Notes: generated by a model not told the origin, from the letters alone. A stretch of 64,000 nt of DNA from Promethearchaeota archaeon (GCA_011365055.1 RDOG01000020.1:13784-77783), one strand, 5' to 3'. Numbered from the stretch's first letter, positions 53,388 through 62,355 are shown. Numbers and translations are program-made.

Positions 53388-54494
53388 TTATCTTTGATAG
53401 AGAATAGAATATACTCTATTTTTGTTCCAATTAGTCTCAAACCAATCTTTTAATTTCTCAGATAATAATTTAGCGAATAATGGCCTTGTTGATCTATCAT
53501 CATTATATCCTGCTTTTCCAATTGCTTTTTCGTCTAAATGAGCGCTTGCGATATTTGTTCCAAAGGCTTCTGGTACTTTCTCTTTAAATTCATAGATCAA
53601 AGAAACTACAAAAGATGTTCTTGTTTTTCGGTCTAATTCAGAAGCAAATCCCACATCTGAAACAATGGGCATTACAACTTCACCCGCATTATAATTAATG
53701 GGTTCATATCGACCTAGAACAAATGCTTGGATGACACCATCTTTTTCCCATACACGGAATAATTTAGAGAATTTTACATTATCTAATAGCTCCATGCTCT
53801 CAATAATATTTTTTAATTCAACTTCCGATGAGGTCTTGAGTATCGTCGCATTTTCTTGATATTTGTCCATGATTTCTTTAATTTGCTTCATATCAGCTAA
53901 ACTTCCGTCTCGAATAATACCTTCTTGAATTTTATTCTCTTCTTTAGGAAGTCCAGCAACAGTTTTTATTAATTGAGCCATCACTTTCCCAAGTTCTCTA
54001 AATTTTACTGCTTTTGAGACCATATCTTTTCCCATAATTTTTGCTACTTGATTCACATTGTCAATTTTTTTCACGAATCCGCATTTATTACTAAGAACTA
54101 AATGATCATTCAAGCCTTCATTACAAATTCTATATGCAAAATCAACTTTACCAGTTACTGCTTTAATTAATTCTTCGACAATTGATGTTGCAATTCCTTT
54201 TCTTTGATAACTTGGAAGAACTCCAAGATTACAAATATTAATTGTTTTTACATCTCCAACTTCAGCAACTTTCCAGTTAGAAATTGCCCCCATACCAATA
54301 CCAATTAATTTATCCCCATCAAATACACCCACATATGGTCCATTATTTGGTTTTACGTATGATTTGTCTAAATGTTCCACATAACTAGCATTCCAGTTTG
54401 GAGTTCCCACCAATCCCCACTGAGGAACATAGGATTCGAGTAAAACTTTTGCCGTTTCTTCATAATTTAAATTATCGATTATTTTAACATCCAT
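53388..54494 (-). CDS. GNAT-family acetyltransferase with extended C-terminal half
   Basis: In 368 residues the N-terminal half is a GNAT domain with the acetyl-CoA loop NLGVLPSYQRKGIATSIVEEL (split near residues 90-110) and NKCGFVKK. The second half repeats the overall alpha/beta layout more weakly (GIIRDGSLADMKQIKEIM then IVSDVGFASEL), suggesting a degenerate second GNAT domain, as in Eis- or NMT-like double-GNAT proteins. The substrate is unknown. It lies downstream of the membrane hydrolase gene on the same strand, 65 bases apart. Confidence 0.78.
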   Translation of the reverse strand: MDVKIIDNLNYEETAKVLLESYVPQWGLVGTPNWNASYVEHLDKSYVKPNNGPYVGVFDGDKLIGIGMGAISNWKVAEVGDVKTINICNLGVLPSYQRKGIATSIVEELIKAVTGKVDFAYRICNEGLNDHLVLSNKCGFVKKIDNVNQVAKIMGKDMVSKAVKFRELGKVMAQLIKTVAGLPKEENKIQEGIIRDGSLADMKQIKEIMDKYQENATILKTSSEVELKNIIESMELLDNVKFSKLFRVWEKDGVIQAFVLGRYEPINYNAGEVVMPIVSDVGFASELDRKTRTSFVVSLIYEFKEKVPEAFGTNIASAHLDEKAIGKAGYNDDRSTRPLFAKLLSEKLKDWFETNWNKNRVYSILYQR

Positions 54495-54559
54495 CTAACC
54501 ATCTCCACAAAAATAACATATAATATCTCTTGACATTTTATATATATTATTTGAAAAAA

Positions 54560-56266
54560 TTAGGGGATGAATAATCCCATTAATCCCATAAAACTAAGCA
54601 TTGGTGTCAAAGTTAAGATTAAAAAACATAAAGTAATAGAATGCAAAATTGCGCTTGGAATTGTAGAACCAGTAATTTTTTCAATATAAACTGAGAAAAA
54701 ACTAACAAATAGAAAAATTGGAACCATCAAAATTAATATCATGGCAAAGAAAAAACTTCTCAGGAACAAGCAAATCGTAAGAATAATTATTACAAACCAA
54801 GAGTCTATCATGAGAAAATTAATGAAACTACTTACGATATACTTTACGAATGAGTTTTTATTTTTTAGTTTTGAATCCCAGAATGGAGTAGAGAATTTTT
54901 GGATGAACATCCCATAAAAAGAGAATGCAAGAAAGCATAATGGAATGAATAAGAGCAGATAAATCATTCTATTTAATGATGGGATCATTCCAAGATAATG
55001 TAATCCAAATGTAAATTCAATTCCAATGAAAAATAAAATACCTAACGTTATTGAATATAGCCACACTTTTGGTTGTTGAACAAAGGCATTCTTAATGACA
55101 TTTTTAATTGAAAGTTCATATTTTTTTGATATTCGCCAACAATAAAATAATAAATTAATTCCCAAACAACCAACGAGCATGGAAAGTAAAGCAGTTATTG
55201 GAAGGGGGAATAAAACTAATGGTGTTAATAGAAATATTGTTGGAAGTAACGCAAGCGTGAAGCCATAGTATTTTCCAATAAATGATAATGTTGAATGATC
55301 TTGGATCATATCTTCTTTTAGTTCATCCATTTTTTCAGATGAATTTTTTCTAATTCTAAGTTTATCTGCTAAGATCAATGCCGAAATAACCACGAGACCA
55401 ATTATTCCAACAATACCTACATTAAGCAATATAAATCTAATATCAAATACACTCAAAGATAAAGATGAGTAAGCTGAACCTCCAAATGACTCCATTATCC
55501 AATTAGTTGCTGATAACACGAAATCTCTAGTCCAAGGAGCCATTAAATGATCGATTCCAGGAACTACCTGAAGCTTTCTTGCCGAACCATCAGCTATACT
55601 CCCATATAGGGTGTTTGCTTGTATATCGTTTATATTTCCAGCACCTGTTAAGTTGACCATATCAGTTAAAAGCTCAGTAATTGGGAAAGCTTCATCAAGA
55701 GATCCAACAACAAATAAAACATTATTGATATTGGTCTGATTTGAAGCAGTTTCATTTCCAGATGTAGCAATTCCAACCCAAGCTTTAACAGTATCGTTAT
55801 GATTTAATGCGTATTGATATGTAGGCCAACCACCCATTGAATAAGATAAAAGTGCAAGAGAAGACATATCGGCAAGTGGAACGTGCGAAGGAATATCAGC
55901 AATTACTGCTTCTAAGTCAAGTGGTAAACCTTCTAAACTAAGCTCTCCTGTACTTTGCCCATGACCTCTCCAATCAAGATTAGCGACAATAACCCCTCGA
56001 GATACTAATTCCATGGCAAAATTGGTTAACATCTCTTTATTCACTATGATACCGTGACCCATTACCACCAGAGGCGTTTTCTGTGTCAATCCCATGGGTT
56101 GGTAAATATTATAAGAAATAATAACTCCATCATTTGTCGTTGCCTGGTGCGTAGTTCTCATTACATTGATTGGATACATGGCTAGTCCGATAATACCAAC
56201 TAAGGTCATTGAAATAAAAATTAATAATAAAATATATTGAATCCTCTTAGAGTTCAAATCAATCAC
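54560..56266 (-). CDS. Membrane-bound alpha/beta hydrolase
   Basis: A GTG at 56266 opens a 568-residue frame. One hydrophobic helix (about 12-32) precedes an alpha/beta-hydrolase domain: GHGIIVNKEM, LDWRGHGQSTGE (oxyanion-side loop), nucleophile elbow SYSMGGW near residue 146, and GIDHLMAPW with the catalytic His near 240. The C-terminal half has about seven hydrophobic helices. The elbow starts with Ser instead of Gly, which is tolerated in the fold. Because of the N-terminal anchor the hydrolase domain probably faces outside. The substrate is unknown; an ester or lipid is likely. Confidence 0.8.
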   Translation of the reverse strand: MIDLNSKRIQYILLLIFISMTLVGIIGLAMYPINVMRTTHQATTNDGVIISYNIYQPMGLTQKTPLVVMGHGIIVNKEMLTNFAMELVSRGVIVANLDWRGHGQSTGELSLEGLPLDLEAVIADIPSHVPLADMSSLALLSYSMGGWPTYQYALNHNDTVKAWVGIATSGNETASNQTNINNVLFVVGSLDEAFPITELLTDMVNLTGAGNINDIQANTLYGSIADGSARKLQVVPGIDHLMAPWTRDFVLSATNWIMESFGGSAYSSLSLSVFDIRFILLNVGIVGIIGLVVISALILADKLRIRKNSSEKMDELKEDMIQDHSTLSFIGKYYGFTLALLPTIFLLTPLVLFPLPITALLSMLVGCLGINLLFYCWRISKKYELSIKNVIKNAFVQQPKVWLYSITLGILFFIGIEFTFGLHYLGMIPSLNRMIYLLLFIPLCFLAFSFYGMFIQKFSTPFWDSKLKNKNSFVKYIVSSFINFLMIDSWFVIIILTICLFLRSFFFAMILILMVPIFLFVSFFSVYIEKITGSTIPSAILHSITLCFLILTLTPMLSFMGLMGLFIP

Positions 56267-56324
56267 ACACGTAATTTATTTTGAATTACTTATATATAAG
56301 TATTACAAGGGGGATATTAGGTTT

Positions 56325-56927
56325 TTATGTCGTCCAAGGTTTTTCATCAGCCATCTTTACATGCTCTTTTCCCTTTAATAGCGGATAAACATGTCCAGGA
56401 GCTATTATATCAACATCCAAATCTAATAATTTCTTGATTGAATATTGAATTTCCTTTGAATTACCCCATCCTATTTCTCCATCAACAAATATCGTATCAC
56501 CAGTAAAAAGTATTTTATTATTTTCCTCATAAATACAAATACTTTCTTTAGTGTGCCCAGGAGTAAAAATTATTTTGAATTTGTAATCACCTAATTGAAT
56601 AAATTGTTGATCGTTTATTTTTTCACACTCTTCATCGTGGAAGGGAGGTTTTTCTGTTTGGTAATAGGCAAAAATTTTTAATCGTTCAGATAATATATTG
56701 AATCCTTGAACGTGGTCACCGTGATAATGAGTAAGAAAAACATATATTTGTTCATTCATGGGATGATTGATTTGGTTTAATCTTTCAATAATTATAATAC
56801 CTATCTTTGGACTGCCACCTGTATCTATTATAACTTTAGGATTCTTTTTTAACAAATATACAATAGAACTTCCTTTTATCTCTGGGATATAGTCCAAAAC
56901 TTCGTTAAATGCTTCCAAATAAATCAT
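56325..56927 (-). CDS. Metallo-beta-lactamase-fold hydrolase, second of a pair
   Basis: The 200-residue protein has the metal motif THYHGDHVQG near residue 66, then FTPGHTKES, FTGDTIF with the bridging Asp, and APGHVYP. This is a complete dinuclear metal site of the glyoxalase II/MBL type. It follows a similar gene by 7 bases. The family includes hydroxyacylglutathione hydrolases, thioesterases and many unknown enzymes. Being downstream of the dehydratase cluster on the same strand, it could be a thioesterase, but that is inferred. Confidence 0.85.
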   Translation of the reverse strand: MIYLEAFNEVLDYIPEIKGSSIVYLLKKNPKVIIDTGGSPKIGIIIIERLNQINHPMNEQIYVFLTHYHGDHVQGFNILSERLKIFAYYQTEKPPFHDEECEKINDQQFIQLGDYKFKIIFTPGHTKESICIYEENNKILFTGDTIFVDGEIGWGNSKEIQYSIKKLLDLDVDIIAPGHVYPLLKGKEHVKMADEKPWTT

Positions 56928-56934
56928 ACTCTAG

Positions 56935-57549
56935 CTAATAAAATACTCGCTTAGCGAAATTTAATGATTGATTAATATGAGCCTTCGCATTTGTAACCGC
57001 TGCCATGTGTCCAGGACAAAGATATTCAACATCTAATTTTATGAGTTTTTCGATGCTTTCAATCAATTTTTGATGAGATGAACCAGGGAGATCTGTACGT
57101 CCAATGCTACCTTGAGCAAAAACACAATCCCCAGAAAAAAGAATTTTATATTTCTCATTATAAATGCTAATATCACTTGGAGTATGTCCAGGAGTATATA
57201 TTACTTGCAATTCATTTTTATCATCCACTTCAATAATAGTTCCATCCTTTAATGAATGAATTTTATCACCAAGTTTTTGAAATTTTTTTGCAATACTTTC
57301 ATGTACATAGAGATCTGCATTGAAAGCTTCTTGGAATATATATGCATTTCCTGAATGATCTGGGTGAATATGAGTAATTATGATTTTTTCTAAGTTAATA
57401 TTATAAGATTTTAGGTGATCTATGACCTTTTGAGCAAAGGAATTATCGTGACCTGTATCAATTAAAACTTTTTTCAAAAAAATATATATATTAGAATTAA
57501 ATCCATAACTAGGTATGGAATACAGAACTTGATCTATAATATACGACAT
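56935..57549 (-). CDS. Metallo-beta-lactamase-fold hydrolase, first of a pair
   Basis: I start at the ATG at 57549, 5 bases after GAGGT; a GTG at 57561 would lie across the stop of the preceding gene. The 204-residue protein carries THIHPDHSGN, YTPGHTPSD, FSGDCVFAQG and CPGHMAA, the full MBL metal set. FSGDCVF with GSIGRTDLPGS resembles glyoxalase II-like proteins. It has the same layout as its downstream neighbour, so the pair probably arose by duplication. Both are soluble. Confidence 0.87.
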   Translation of the reverse strand: MSYIIDQVLYSIPSYGFNSNIYIFLKKVLIDTGHDNSFAQKVIDHLKSYNINLEKIIITHIHPDHSGNAYIFQEAFNADLYVHESIAKKFQKLGDKIHSLKDGTIIEVDDKNELQVIYTPGHTPSDISIYNEKYKILFSGDCVFAQGSIGRTDLPGSSHQKLIESIEKLIKLDVEYLCPGHMAAVTNAKAHINQSLNFAKRVFY

Positions 57550-57557
57550 GTTATACC

Positions 57558-57839
57558 TCACTTAAGTAATTCTACACGAGCTGTAATGATAGATAAATAA
57601 TCCATCTGTTCATAAAAAGAAATAAGATAAGGAAGTCCATCACTTGCTTTCCTGATGATCCATCCCAATCTAAAATTTTCATCAGCAGCGGGGGTTAATT
57701 CTGCTATAATTTCTCCTTCTAAAAAATCCCCAAATTTTTCACTAGCATCAGTTTTCATATCAATAGCAAAGAAATCCCCTGTAAATCTATATAAATCCCA
57801 AAATTTTTTATTATCCCTTAATTTCACGTGCTCGAACAC
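57558..57839 (-). CDS. Small protein of unknown function upstream of the MBL pair
   Basis: This 93-residue protein has alternating strand and helix patterns (FTGDFFAIDMKTD, LEGEIIAELTPAADEN, RLGWIIRKASDGLP), no cysteine and no membrane span. The family is not recognised. Its stop is 8 bases before the first metallo-beta-lactamase gene, so it is in the same operon, and it lies 18 bases after the GNAT gene. Confidence 0.6.
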   Translation of the reverse strand: MFEHVKLRDNKKFWDLYRFTGDFFAIDMKTDASEKFGDFLEGEIIAELTPAADENFRLGWIIRKASDGLPYLISFYEQMDYLSIITARVELLK

Positions 57840-57857
57840 CTAATTATAATAATTATA

Positions 57858-58328
57858 TTAATAGGTCTCTTCAAAATAATCCATAGAAAGCTTTCTTTCC
57901 ATTACAACATACTGTTTTTTAAACCCATATTTTTCGTATAATTTACCTTCTTTCTCCATGTTTCGAGCATTAATCTGCACATGACTTGCATTATTTTTCA
58001 CAAAAAATTTTATGACGCTTCGAATTAAGTCTCTTCCTATTCCTTTTCCTCTATAATTTTTAGTAATTACGAAATTAGCTATTTGTCCATGTTTTGTTGG
58101 TGTTGACATGACTTCACCCCAAATCATACCTACTGCCTTATCACCATCTTTAGCTAGAATAATTCCTTCATTGTTTATCGGATCACTCATTCTTCGAGAC
58201 AAGGTCAATGTAAACCTTCTTTCATCAAATCTTTGATTTAAAAAGTTGGTTAATTCCATCATTAATTCCTTAACGGCATCATAATCCTTCGTTAAATCGT
58301 AATTTATTATTTCTATGGGCATTTTCAT
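57858..58328 (-). CDS. GNAT-family acetyltransferase
   Basis: I use the ATG at 58328; another ATG at 58322 is equally good. The 156-residue protein shows the acetyl-CoA loop NYRGKGIGRDLIRSVIKFF near residues 92-110, VQINARNMEKEGKLYEKYGF, and a short C-terminus. This is a complete single GNAT domain with an unknown substrate. It follows the CooC-like gene by 37 bases on the same strand, so it is probably co-transcribed with the dehydratase-activation cluster. Confidence 0.87.
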   Translation of the reverse strand: MKMPIEIINYDLTKDYDAVKELMMELTNFLNQRFDERRFTLTLSRRMSDPINNEGIILAKDGDKAVGMIWGEVMSTPTKHGQIANFVITKNYRGKGIGRDLIRSVIKFFVKNNASHVQINARNMEKEGKLYEKYGFKKQYVVMERKLSMDYFEETY

Positions 58329-58365
58329 CAATTTTTTTTTTTCTTAATCTACATAATTAAATGAA

Positions 58366-59118
58366 TTATATTTTTAAATTTTCCAATATTTTTAGAGTAG
58401 CAATGAAGCTTATTGAATTTTCATCGAGATCAAATATTGTTTTACCAGATAAATCAATCTCTTGAATGTTTTCATCAAAAGGAATTGATCCTAATATCGA
58501 TAATTGATAATCTCTTGCCACTTTTTCTAGCTTATCAAGATTCATTGATACTTTATTAAATATAAGAAACATGTTTTCATATTTAGTAAATAATTTAGCG
58601 GTTTTTTTTATTGAAATAGCAGTCTCCAAAGATCTCATGGCTGCATCAGAAACGACAATTATCGTATTAACTTTTTGTATTACCTTTCTATTAATTTGTT
58701 CGAGCCCTGCTTCACAATCAATTATAACATTATCATAGTTCTTAGCAAGTATCTCTATGGATTCTCTTAATAACGAATTGGATGGACAGAAACAACCTGA
58801 TAATTCAGGTTGTCCCATTACTAACATACTAAAGTTATTATTTTCGTATAAAGATTCAAAAAGCATGTAATCTAGAGACCCAACCAAGTCATGTTTTGCT
58901 TCTTCATCTTTTTTACTTGCTTGTTTTACTATTTCTTTACGAATATGTTCTAAATCTTTTTGAACTTTAACACCTAATAATTTTGCTAAATGTGGATAAG
59001 CAGGATCTGCATCTATTACAAGAATTTTCTTTTTTTTCGCTTTTATCATGGCTCTTGTAAATAATGCGGTAAACATGGACTTTCCAGTTCCACCCTTTCC
59101 AACAATAGCAATGATCAT
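58366..59118 (-). CDS. cooC: CooC-type nickel-insertion ATPase
   Basis: The 250-residue protein is a MinD/ParA-type P-loop ATPase with the deviant Walker A VGKGGTGKS (6-14), IDADP near residue 35 and the CooC hallmark GCFCPSNSLLR with C109 and C111. That CxC pair binds nickel or zinc between subunits in CO dehydrogenase maturation factors. DCEAGLEQI near residue 146 also fits CooC. Family members load nickel into CO dehydrogenase or acetyl-CoA synthase. No such enzyme is in the window; instead the gene follows, by 22 bases, one for an acetyl-CoA-synthase-like domain protein, suggesting a joint metal-related task. Confidence 0.88.
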   Translation of the reverse strand: MIIAIVGKGGTGKSMFTALFTRAMIKAKKKKILVIDADPAYPHLAKLLGVKVQKDLEHIRKEIVKQASKKDEEAKHDLVGSLDYMLFESLYENNNFSMLVMGQPELSGCFCPSNSLLRESIEILAKNYDNVIIDCEAGLEQINRKVIQKVNTIIVVSDAAMRSLETAISIKKTAKLFTKYENMFLIFNKVSMNLDKLEKVARDYQLSILGSIPFDENIQEIDLSGKTIFDLDENSISFIATLKILENLKI

Positions 59119-59140
59119 TTAAAACCCATTATTTTGTTTC

Positions 59141-59917
59141 TTAATTATTTTTACGGAATTTTTTCATTCGAGCAATTAAATCATCTATTTCATCACATAT
59201 AGAAGTGTAATCACAAGTATTACAATCCCACTCAAATCCGCAATCTTCTCGCTTTTTAACCAATTCTTGATATTTTTCCAAGTATTGTATTGTTTTAGAT
59301 ACTCCATATTTTTTATAAATTAATGAATTAAAATTATCAAATTTTTTAATATCATCTTTATTTGATGTTATGAAAATTATTTCCATTACCTCAATTTCTG
59401 GAATAGATTCTTTTAATAAAATAAAAAATGCTTTTCCTAAAGCCTCAAAATCAAATCCTTTTTCCACGATAGATTTACTGACCCTAGTCCATAATTTACG
59501 TGGAGTAGCTTTTATCATATAACCTTCTAAATAGTTAATTAAACGTGTTTTCCTGTCCAAATCCTTCAAAGATATCTCCAAAATATTTTTTCCACCCATA
59601 ATAAAAATTTGACCGAAATCTAAATTATTTTCTTTGGATTCTCTAATATTTGGTCCGATCAAGGTGATTTTGTTGTTTATAATATTTTTAAGATCAGCCT
59701 CGTCATTTGTAGGAAGTATTATGGAAGTGGATGCATTATTAGGACCTCCAAGCTCAAGATAGGTATCTTCCTTGAAGATTATGTCATTAGAAAAGTTTGG
59801 ATTTATTTCGAATTTAAAATTTTCTTTGATTTTAATTGAATCATCGATAAAGAATTCTTTTAATGACGTATTTTTTTTTATTTCTTCAAGTATTATTCTT
59901 AATTCTTTTAAAAACAA
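59141..59917 (-). CDS. Free-standing acetyl-CoA synthase (CdhC/AcsB)-like domain with four-cysteine tail
   Basis: The 258-residue protein, with a TTG start, matches the region of acetyl-CoA synthase beta subunits that precedes the A-cluster domain: EINPNFSNDIIF, YLELGGP near residue 53, KITLIGPNIRE, a short GGKNILE, RLINYLEGYM, and LWTRVSKSIVEKGFDFEALGKAF. The A-cluster domain itself is absent. Instead it ends with CGFEWDCNTCDYTSIC (C226, C232, C235, C241), a likely 4Fe-4S or other metal site. It lies between the dehydratase activator and CooC genes, each within 25 bases. The match is from memory of the family, not from a search. An electron-transfer or cluster-delivery role is inferred. Confidence 0.7.
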   Translation of the reverse strand: MFLKELRIILEEIKKNTSLKEFFIDDSIKIKENFKFEINPNFSNDIIFKEDTYLELGGPNNASTSIILPTNDEADLKNIINNKITLIGPNIRESKENNLDFGQIFIMGGKNILEISLKDLDRKTRLINYLEGYMIKATPRKLWTRVSKSIVEKGFDFEALGKAFFILLKESIPEIEVMEIIFITSNKDDIKKFDNFNSLIYKKYGVSKTIQYLEKYQELVKKREDCGFEWDCNTCDYTSICDEIDDLIARMKKFRKNN

Positions 59918-59938
59918 TCGTTATACGTCCGAAACTTT

Positions 59939-60775
59939 TTAAAAATCCCATTTCTTTAATTTATGTGAAGATTGCTTTATTGATTTTTTATATTCTTCTT
60001 TAGCAAAAAGAGCTGCACCAAGAGCGCCTATTATCTGTGGATCAATAGGAATTTTTTTAAGCTTTACGTTAAGTTTCTTTTCTAACGAATCGACAACACC
60101 AATGTTTTTTGCAACCCCACCAGTCATTGTTATATCAAGTTCCAATCCAACCCGGTTTATTAGTGAGAGTGTTCTTGAAGCAATCGAATCATGAAGACCT
60201 GCAATTATATCAACAACTTTTTTACCCTCTGCGATTAGTGAAATTACTTCTGTTTCAGCAAATATGCCACATTGTGCAGTTATTAAAGCAGGGTTTGAGG
60301 ATTGTAATGATATTTTACCCATATCTTCCAACTTAGTTTCAAGAACTTTAGCCATAACTTCTAGAAACCTTCCAGTTCCTGCAGCACACTTATCATTCAT
60401 TCCAAAATCTAATAACTTACCATTTTCATCAACGCGAATTACCTTAGAGTCTTGACCTCCAATATCAACAATAGTTCGGATTGAAGGAATACACCAATGG
60501 GCACCTTTGCCATGACAAGCTATTTCAGATAAATTAATATTTGCAAAGGGAATTTTAACTCGCCCATATCCAGTACCAACAATGAATTTAATGTCTTCTT
60601 TTGTGACTTTTGCATCATTTAAAGCTAAATCAAATGCCTCTCTTGCCGTTTTTTGGGGAATAACACGGCTTAATACAGTAGATTTACCTAATATTTTAGG
60701 TTCCGAATTATCTTCCCACTTTATAATAACAGCCTTCCCTGCAAGGCTACCCACATCACATCCAGCAAAGAAAAT
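59939..60775 (-). CDS. 2-hydroxyacyl-CoA dehydratase / benzoyl-CoA reductase activator ATPase (HgdC/BcrD family)
   Basis: This ASKHA-fold iron-sulfur ATPase drives single electrons at very low potential into the dehydratase or reductase. I place the start at an ATT at 60775, 6 bases after AGGTGA. Only then does the protein have the complete phosphate loop FFAGCDVGSLAGKAV; the first usual start codon (GTG, 60754) would cut into it, and a stop codon lies two codons above ATT. In 278 residues I see IVDIGGQDSK, the cluster cysteines C130 (NDKCAAGTGRF) and C169 (QCGIFAETE), and TGGVAKNIG. Two equal subunits would share one 4Fe-4S cluster. Confidence 0.88.
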   Translation of the reverse strand: MFFAGCDVGSLAGKAVIIKWEDNSEPKILGKSTVLSRVIPQKTAREAFDLALNDAKVTKEDIKFIVGTGYGRVKIPFANINLSEIACHGKGAHWCIPSIRTIVDIGGQDSKVIRVDENGKLLDFGMNDKCAAGTGRFLEVMAKVLETKLEDMGKISLQSSNPALITAQCGIFAETEVISLIAEGKKVVDIIAGLHDSIASRTLSLINRVGLELDITMTGGVAKNIGVVDSLEKKLNVKLKKIPIDPQIIGALGAALFAKEEYKKSIKQSSHKLKKWDF

Positions 60776-60781
60776 TGTTAT

Positions 60782-60787
60782 TCACCT
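60782..60787 (-). promoter_or_regulatory. Ribosome site that decides the activator start
   Basis: AGGTGA on the minus strand lies 6 bases before ATT at 60775. The spacing matches that seen at well-supported starts nearby, and no ATG, GTG or TTG in frame fits it. Confidence 0.5.
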
Positions 60788-60795
60788 AATTGATT

Positions 60796-60960
60796 GATCT
60801 CTCTACCCAATTTATCAGTTATAAGAATTATCAGATTTAATATCGTTTAATATGATCTTTTTGTTACGAACTAACTAAATGAATTCTCTATACAATTTAT
60901 CTGTTTCCAAAATTATCAGATTTTATACAATTTAACACTATTTTTCCTAACTTATTAAAT
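60796..60960. repeat. Imperfect tandem repeat, period 85 bp, upstream of the activator gene
   Basis: Two units, 60796-60880 and 60881-60960, share blocks spaced exactly 85 bases apart: TCTCTA (60800 and 60885), CAATTTATC (60808 and 60893), AATTATCAGATTT (60826 and 60911) and TTTAA (60846 and 60931). The second unit has lost about 5 bases near its end. The array fills most of the 240-base gap between the dehydratase and activator genes, so it is probably a duplicated promoter or regulatory element. Confidence 0.65.
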
Positions 60961-61014
60961 TATTGAAGAATTTACTTTATAAGAACTTTTTTCAAAATAA
61001 AAAAAAAAAAGGAA

Positions 61015-62355
61015 TCATTCCACAACGTCTGTTATAAATTCTTTTATCTTTTTCTTGATTTCTTTTGACTTAATTATCCTGCTATCCATCGTGTCGACTT
61101 CAAAAACTAACATCGGAACGCCCGTTTCTTCTTGTACGATTTTTTTCATTAGGCTTGCTATAGCCCAACTGTGCTTGCACCCTAGATGACCTCCCCAAAT
61201 GCAGAAATCTACTTGATATTCTTTAACAATTCTGACAACATCGTCTAAATAATATTCCATTGGACCTCTCGACTGTCTTGCCATTGGCATTTCGAGTATT
61301 GTTTTAGACATATCAGTCAACATGCTTTCTTCTGAACTTGTATCAATTGGTTGTGCCATCTGATATCCCATCATATCCATGACAGTGCTTACTTGGAATT
61401 TTGTTTCCATCCAAGAGAACAACATCGGATCAAAAAATATTGGTATATACACCCAGAAGCATCTATATTTTTCTTCTTTTTTACCTCTTGACATTTCATG
61501 GATTGCACCAGTTCCATTCTTAATTTTCTCCTTTGCATCATCTCTACACCATTTAGCATATTCTATAGTATTCCCAGACAGTCCAGCTGAAGTCATCAAC
61601 GTCATATAAAGTGTGAATGGTATCATCGAAGGAGCAGGATTTGGTTTATGTTTTAAAAGCTCTAAAAATTCGAGGGTATATTCTCTAGCTTTATTTGAAT
61701 TCTCAACTGTTTTTTTTAGGTTTTCAAAGGTTATTTCCGTATTACCATTTTTTTCGATGAATTTAATCATTTTTTTGAGCTGATTAGCACAGTACGGCAA
61801 TGTTCGTTCATCATAATATTCATTTTTTTCATCATAATGCCAGTAAGGAATGTCAAACGTGAACGTTGGAACCTTATAATAGTTCTTCATGACTTGATAT
61901 AAAATATTGGTGCTATCGCAAGGTTGGCTAGCATAAACGATCATGTTAGGTTTTGGAGTTGCCTCTTGTAAAGTGGCTCCAATCCATATCTTTTGAGCAT
62001 TACATTGCTCCCTCGCAAGACCACTTTCTTCCGCTTTATCAATATATTTCATGTGGAGAGGAGTATTGGCAATTGCTAAAGCAACTGATCCAACTTCTTG
62101 ACATAATGGATACAAATTACCAGCATAAAATAATTCAGGAGGCACACAAAAATTATACATTGCAATTGGCGTACCATTCTTCTCAGCATTGTATAAATTG
62201 TTCATATAATCAACCATGACATCCAGAAAGCCGATATTAAACGCGGGTAAATTAGGAGCATCTACAAAATTTGCTGCCATATCCCTTCCTAATGTAAAGA
62301 ATTGTCTTAAATTATCCCATAATTCATACTTTTGTTTAAATTCATCAACACTCAT
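61015..62355 (-). CDS. 2-hydroxyacyl-CoA dehydratase / benzoyl-CoA reductase-type subunit, larger (BcrB/HgdA-like)
   Basis: The 446-residue protein belongs to the HGD-D family. Segments with the cluster cysteines are YNFCVPPELFYAGNLYPLC near residue 90, YASQPCDSTN near 162 and WGGHLGCKHSWA near 395. Its length fits the larger subunit of two-subunit dehydratases or benzoyl-CoA reductases. Together with the next subunit it would bind CoA thioesters and use ATP-activated electrons to dehydrate or reduce them. GGAGGT precedes the ATG, which overlaps the stop of the upstream subunit gene by 4 bases, so the two are translationally coupled. The actual substrate is open. Confidence 0.87.
   Translation of the reverse strand: MSVDEFKQKYELWDNLRQFFTLGRDMAANFVDAPNLPAFNIGFLDVMVDYMNNLYNAEKNGTPIAMYNFCVPPELFYAGNLYPLCQEVGSVALAIANTPLHMKYIDKAEESGLAREQCNAQKIWIGATLQEATPKPNMIVYASQPCDSTNILYQVMKNYYKVPTFTFDIPYWHYDEKNEYYDERTLPYCANQLKKMIKFIEKNGNTEITFENLKKTVENSNKAREYTLEFLELLKHKPNPAPSMIPFTLYMTLMTSAGLSGNTIEYAKWCRDDAKEKIKNGTGAIHEMSRGKKEEKYRCFWVYIPIFFDPMLFSWMETKFQVSTVMDMMGYQMAQPIDTSSEESMLTDMSKTILEMPMARQSRGPMEYYLDDVVRIVKEYQVDFCIWGGHLGCKHSWAIASLMKKIVQEETGVPMLVFEVDTMDSRIIKSKEIKKKIKEFITDVVE

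Noticed and set aside
54560..56266. Loss of the nucleophile elbow in the membrane hydrolase (Ser in place of the first Gly)
   Set aside because: A small residue such as Ser is accepted at that place in the alpha/beta-hydrolase fold, and the nucleophile Ser and His are present, so it is not evidence of inactivity.
59939..60754. Activator ATPase starting at GTG 60754
   Set aside because: This start would remove the AGCDV part of the phosphate loop that every member needs, and it has no ribosome site at suitable spacing.
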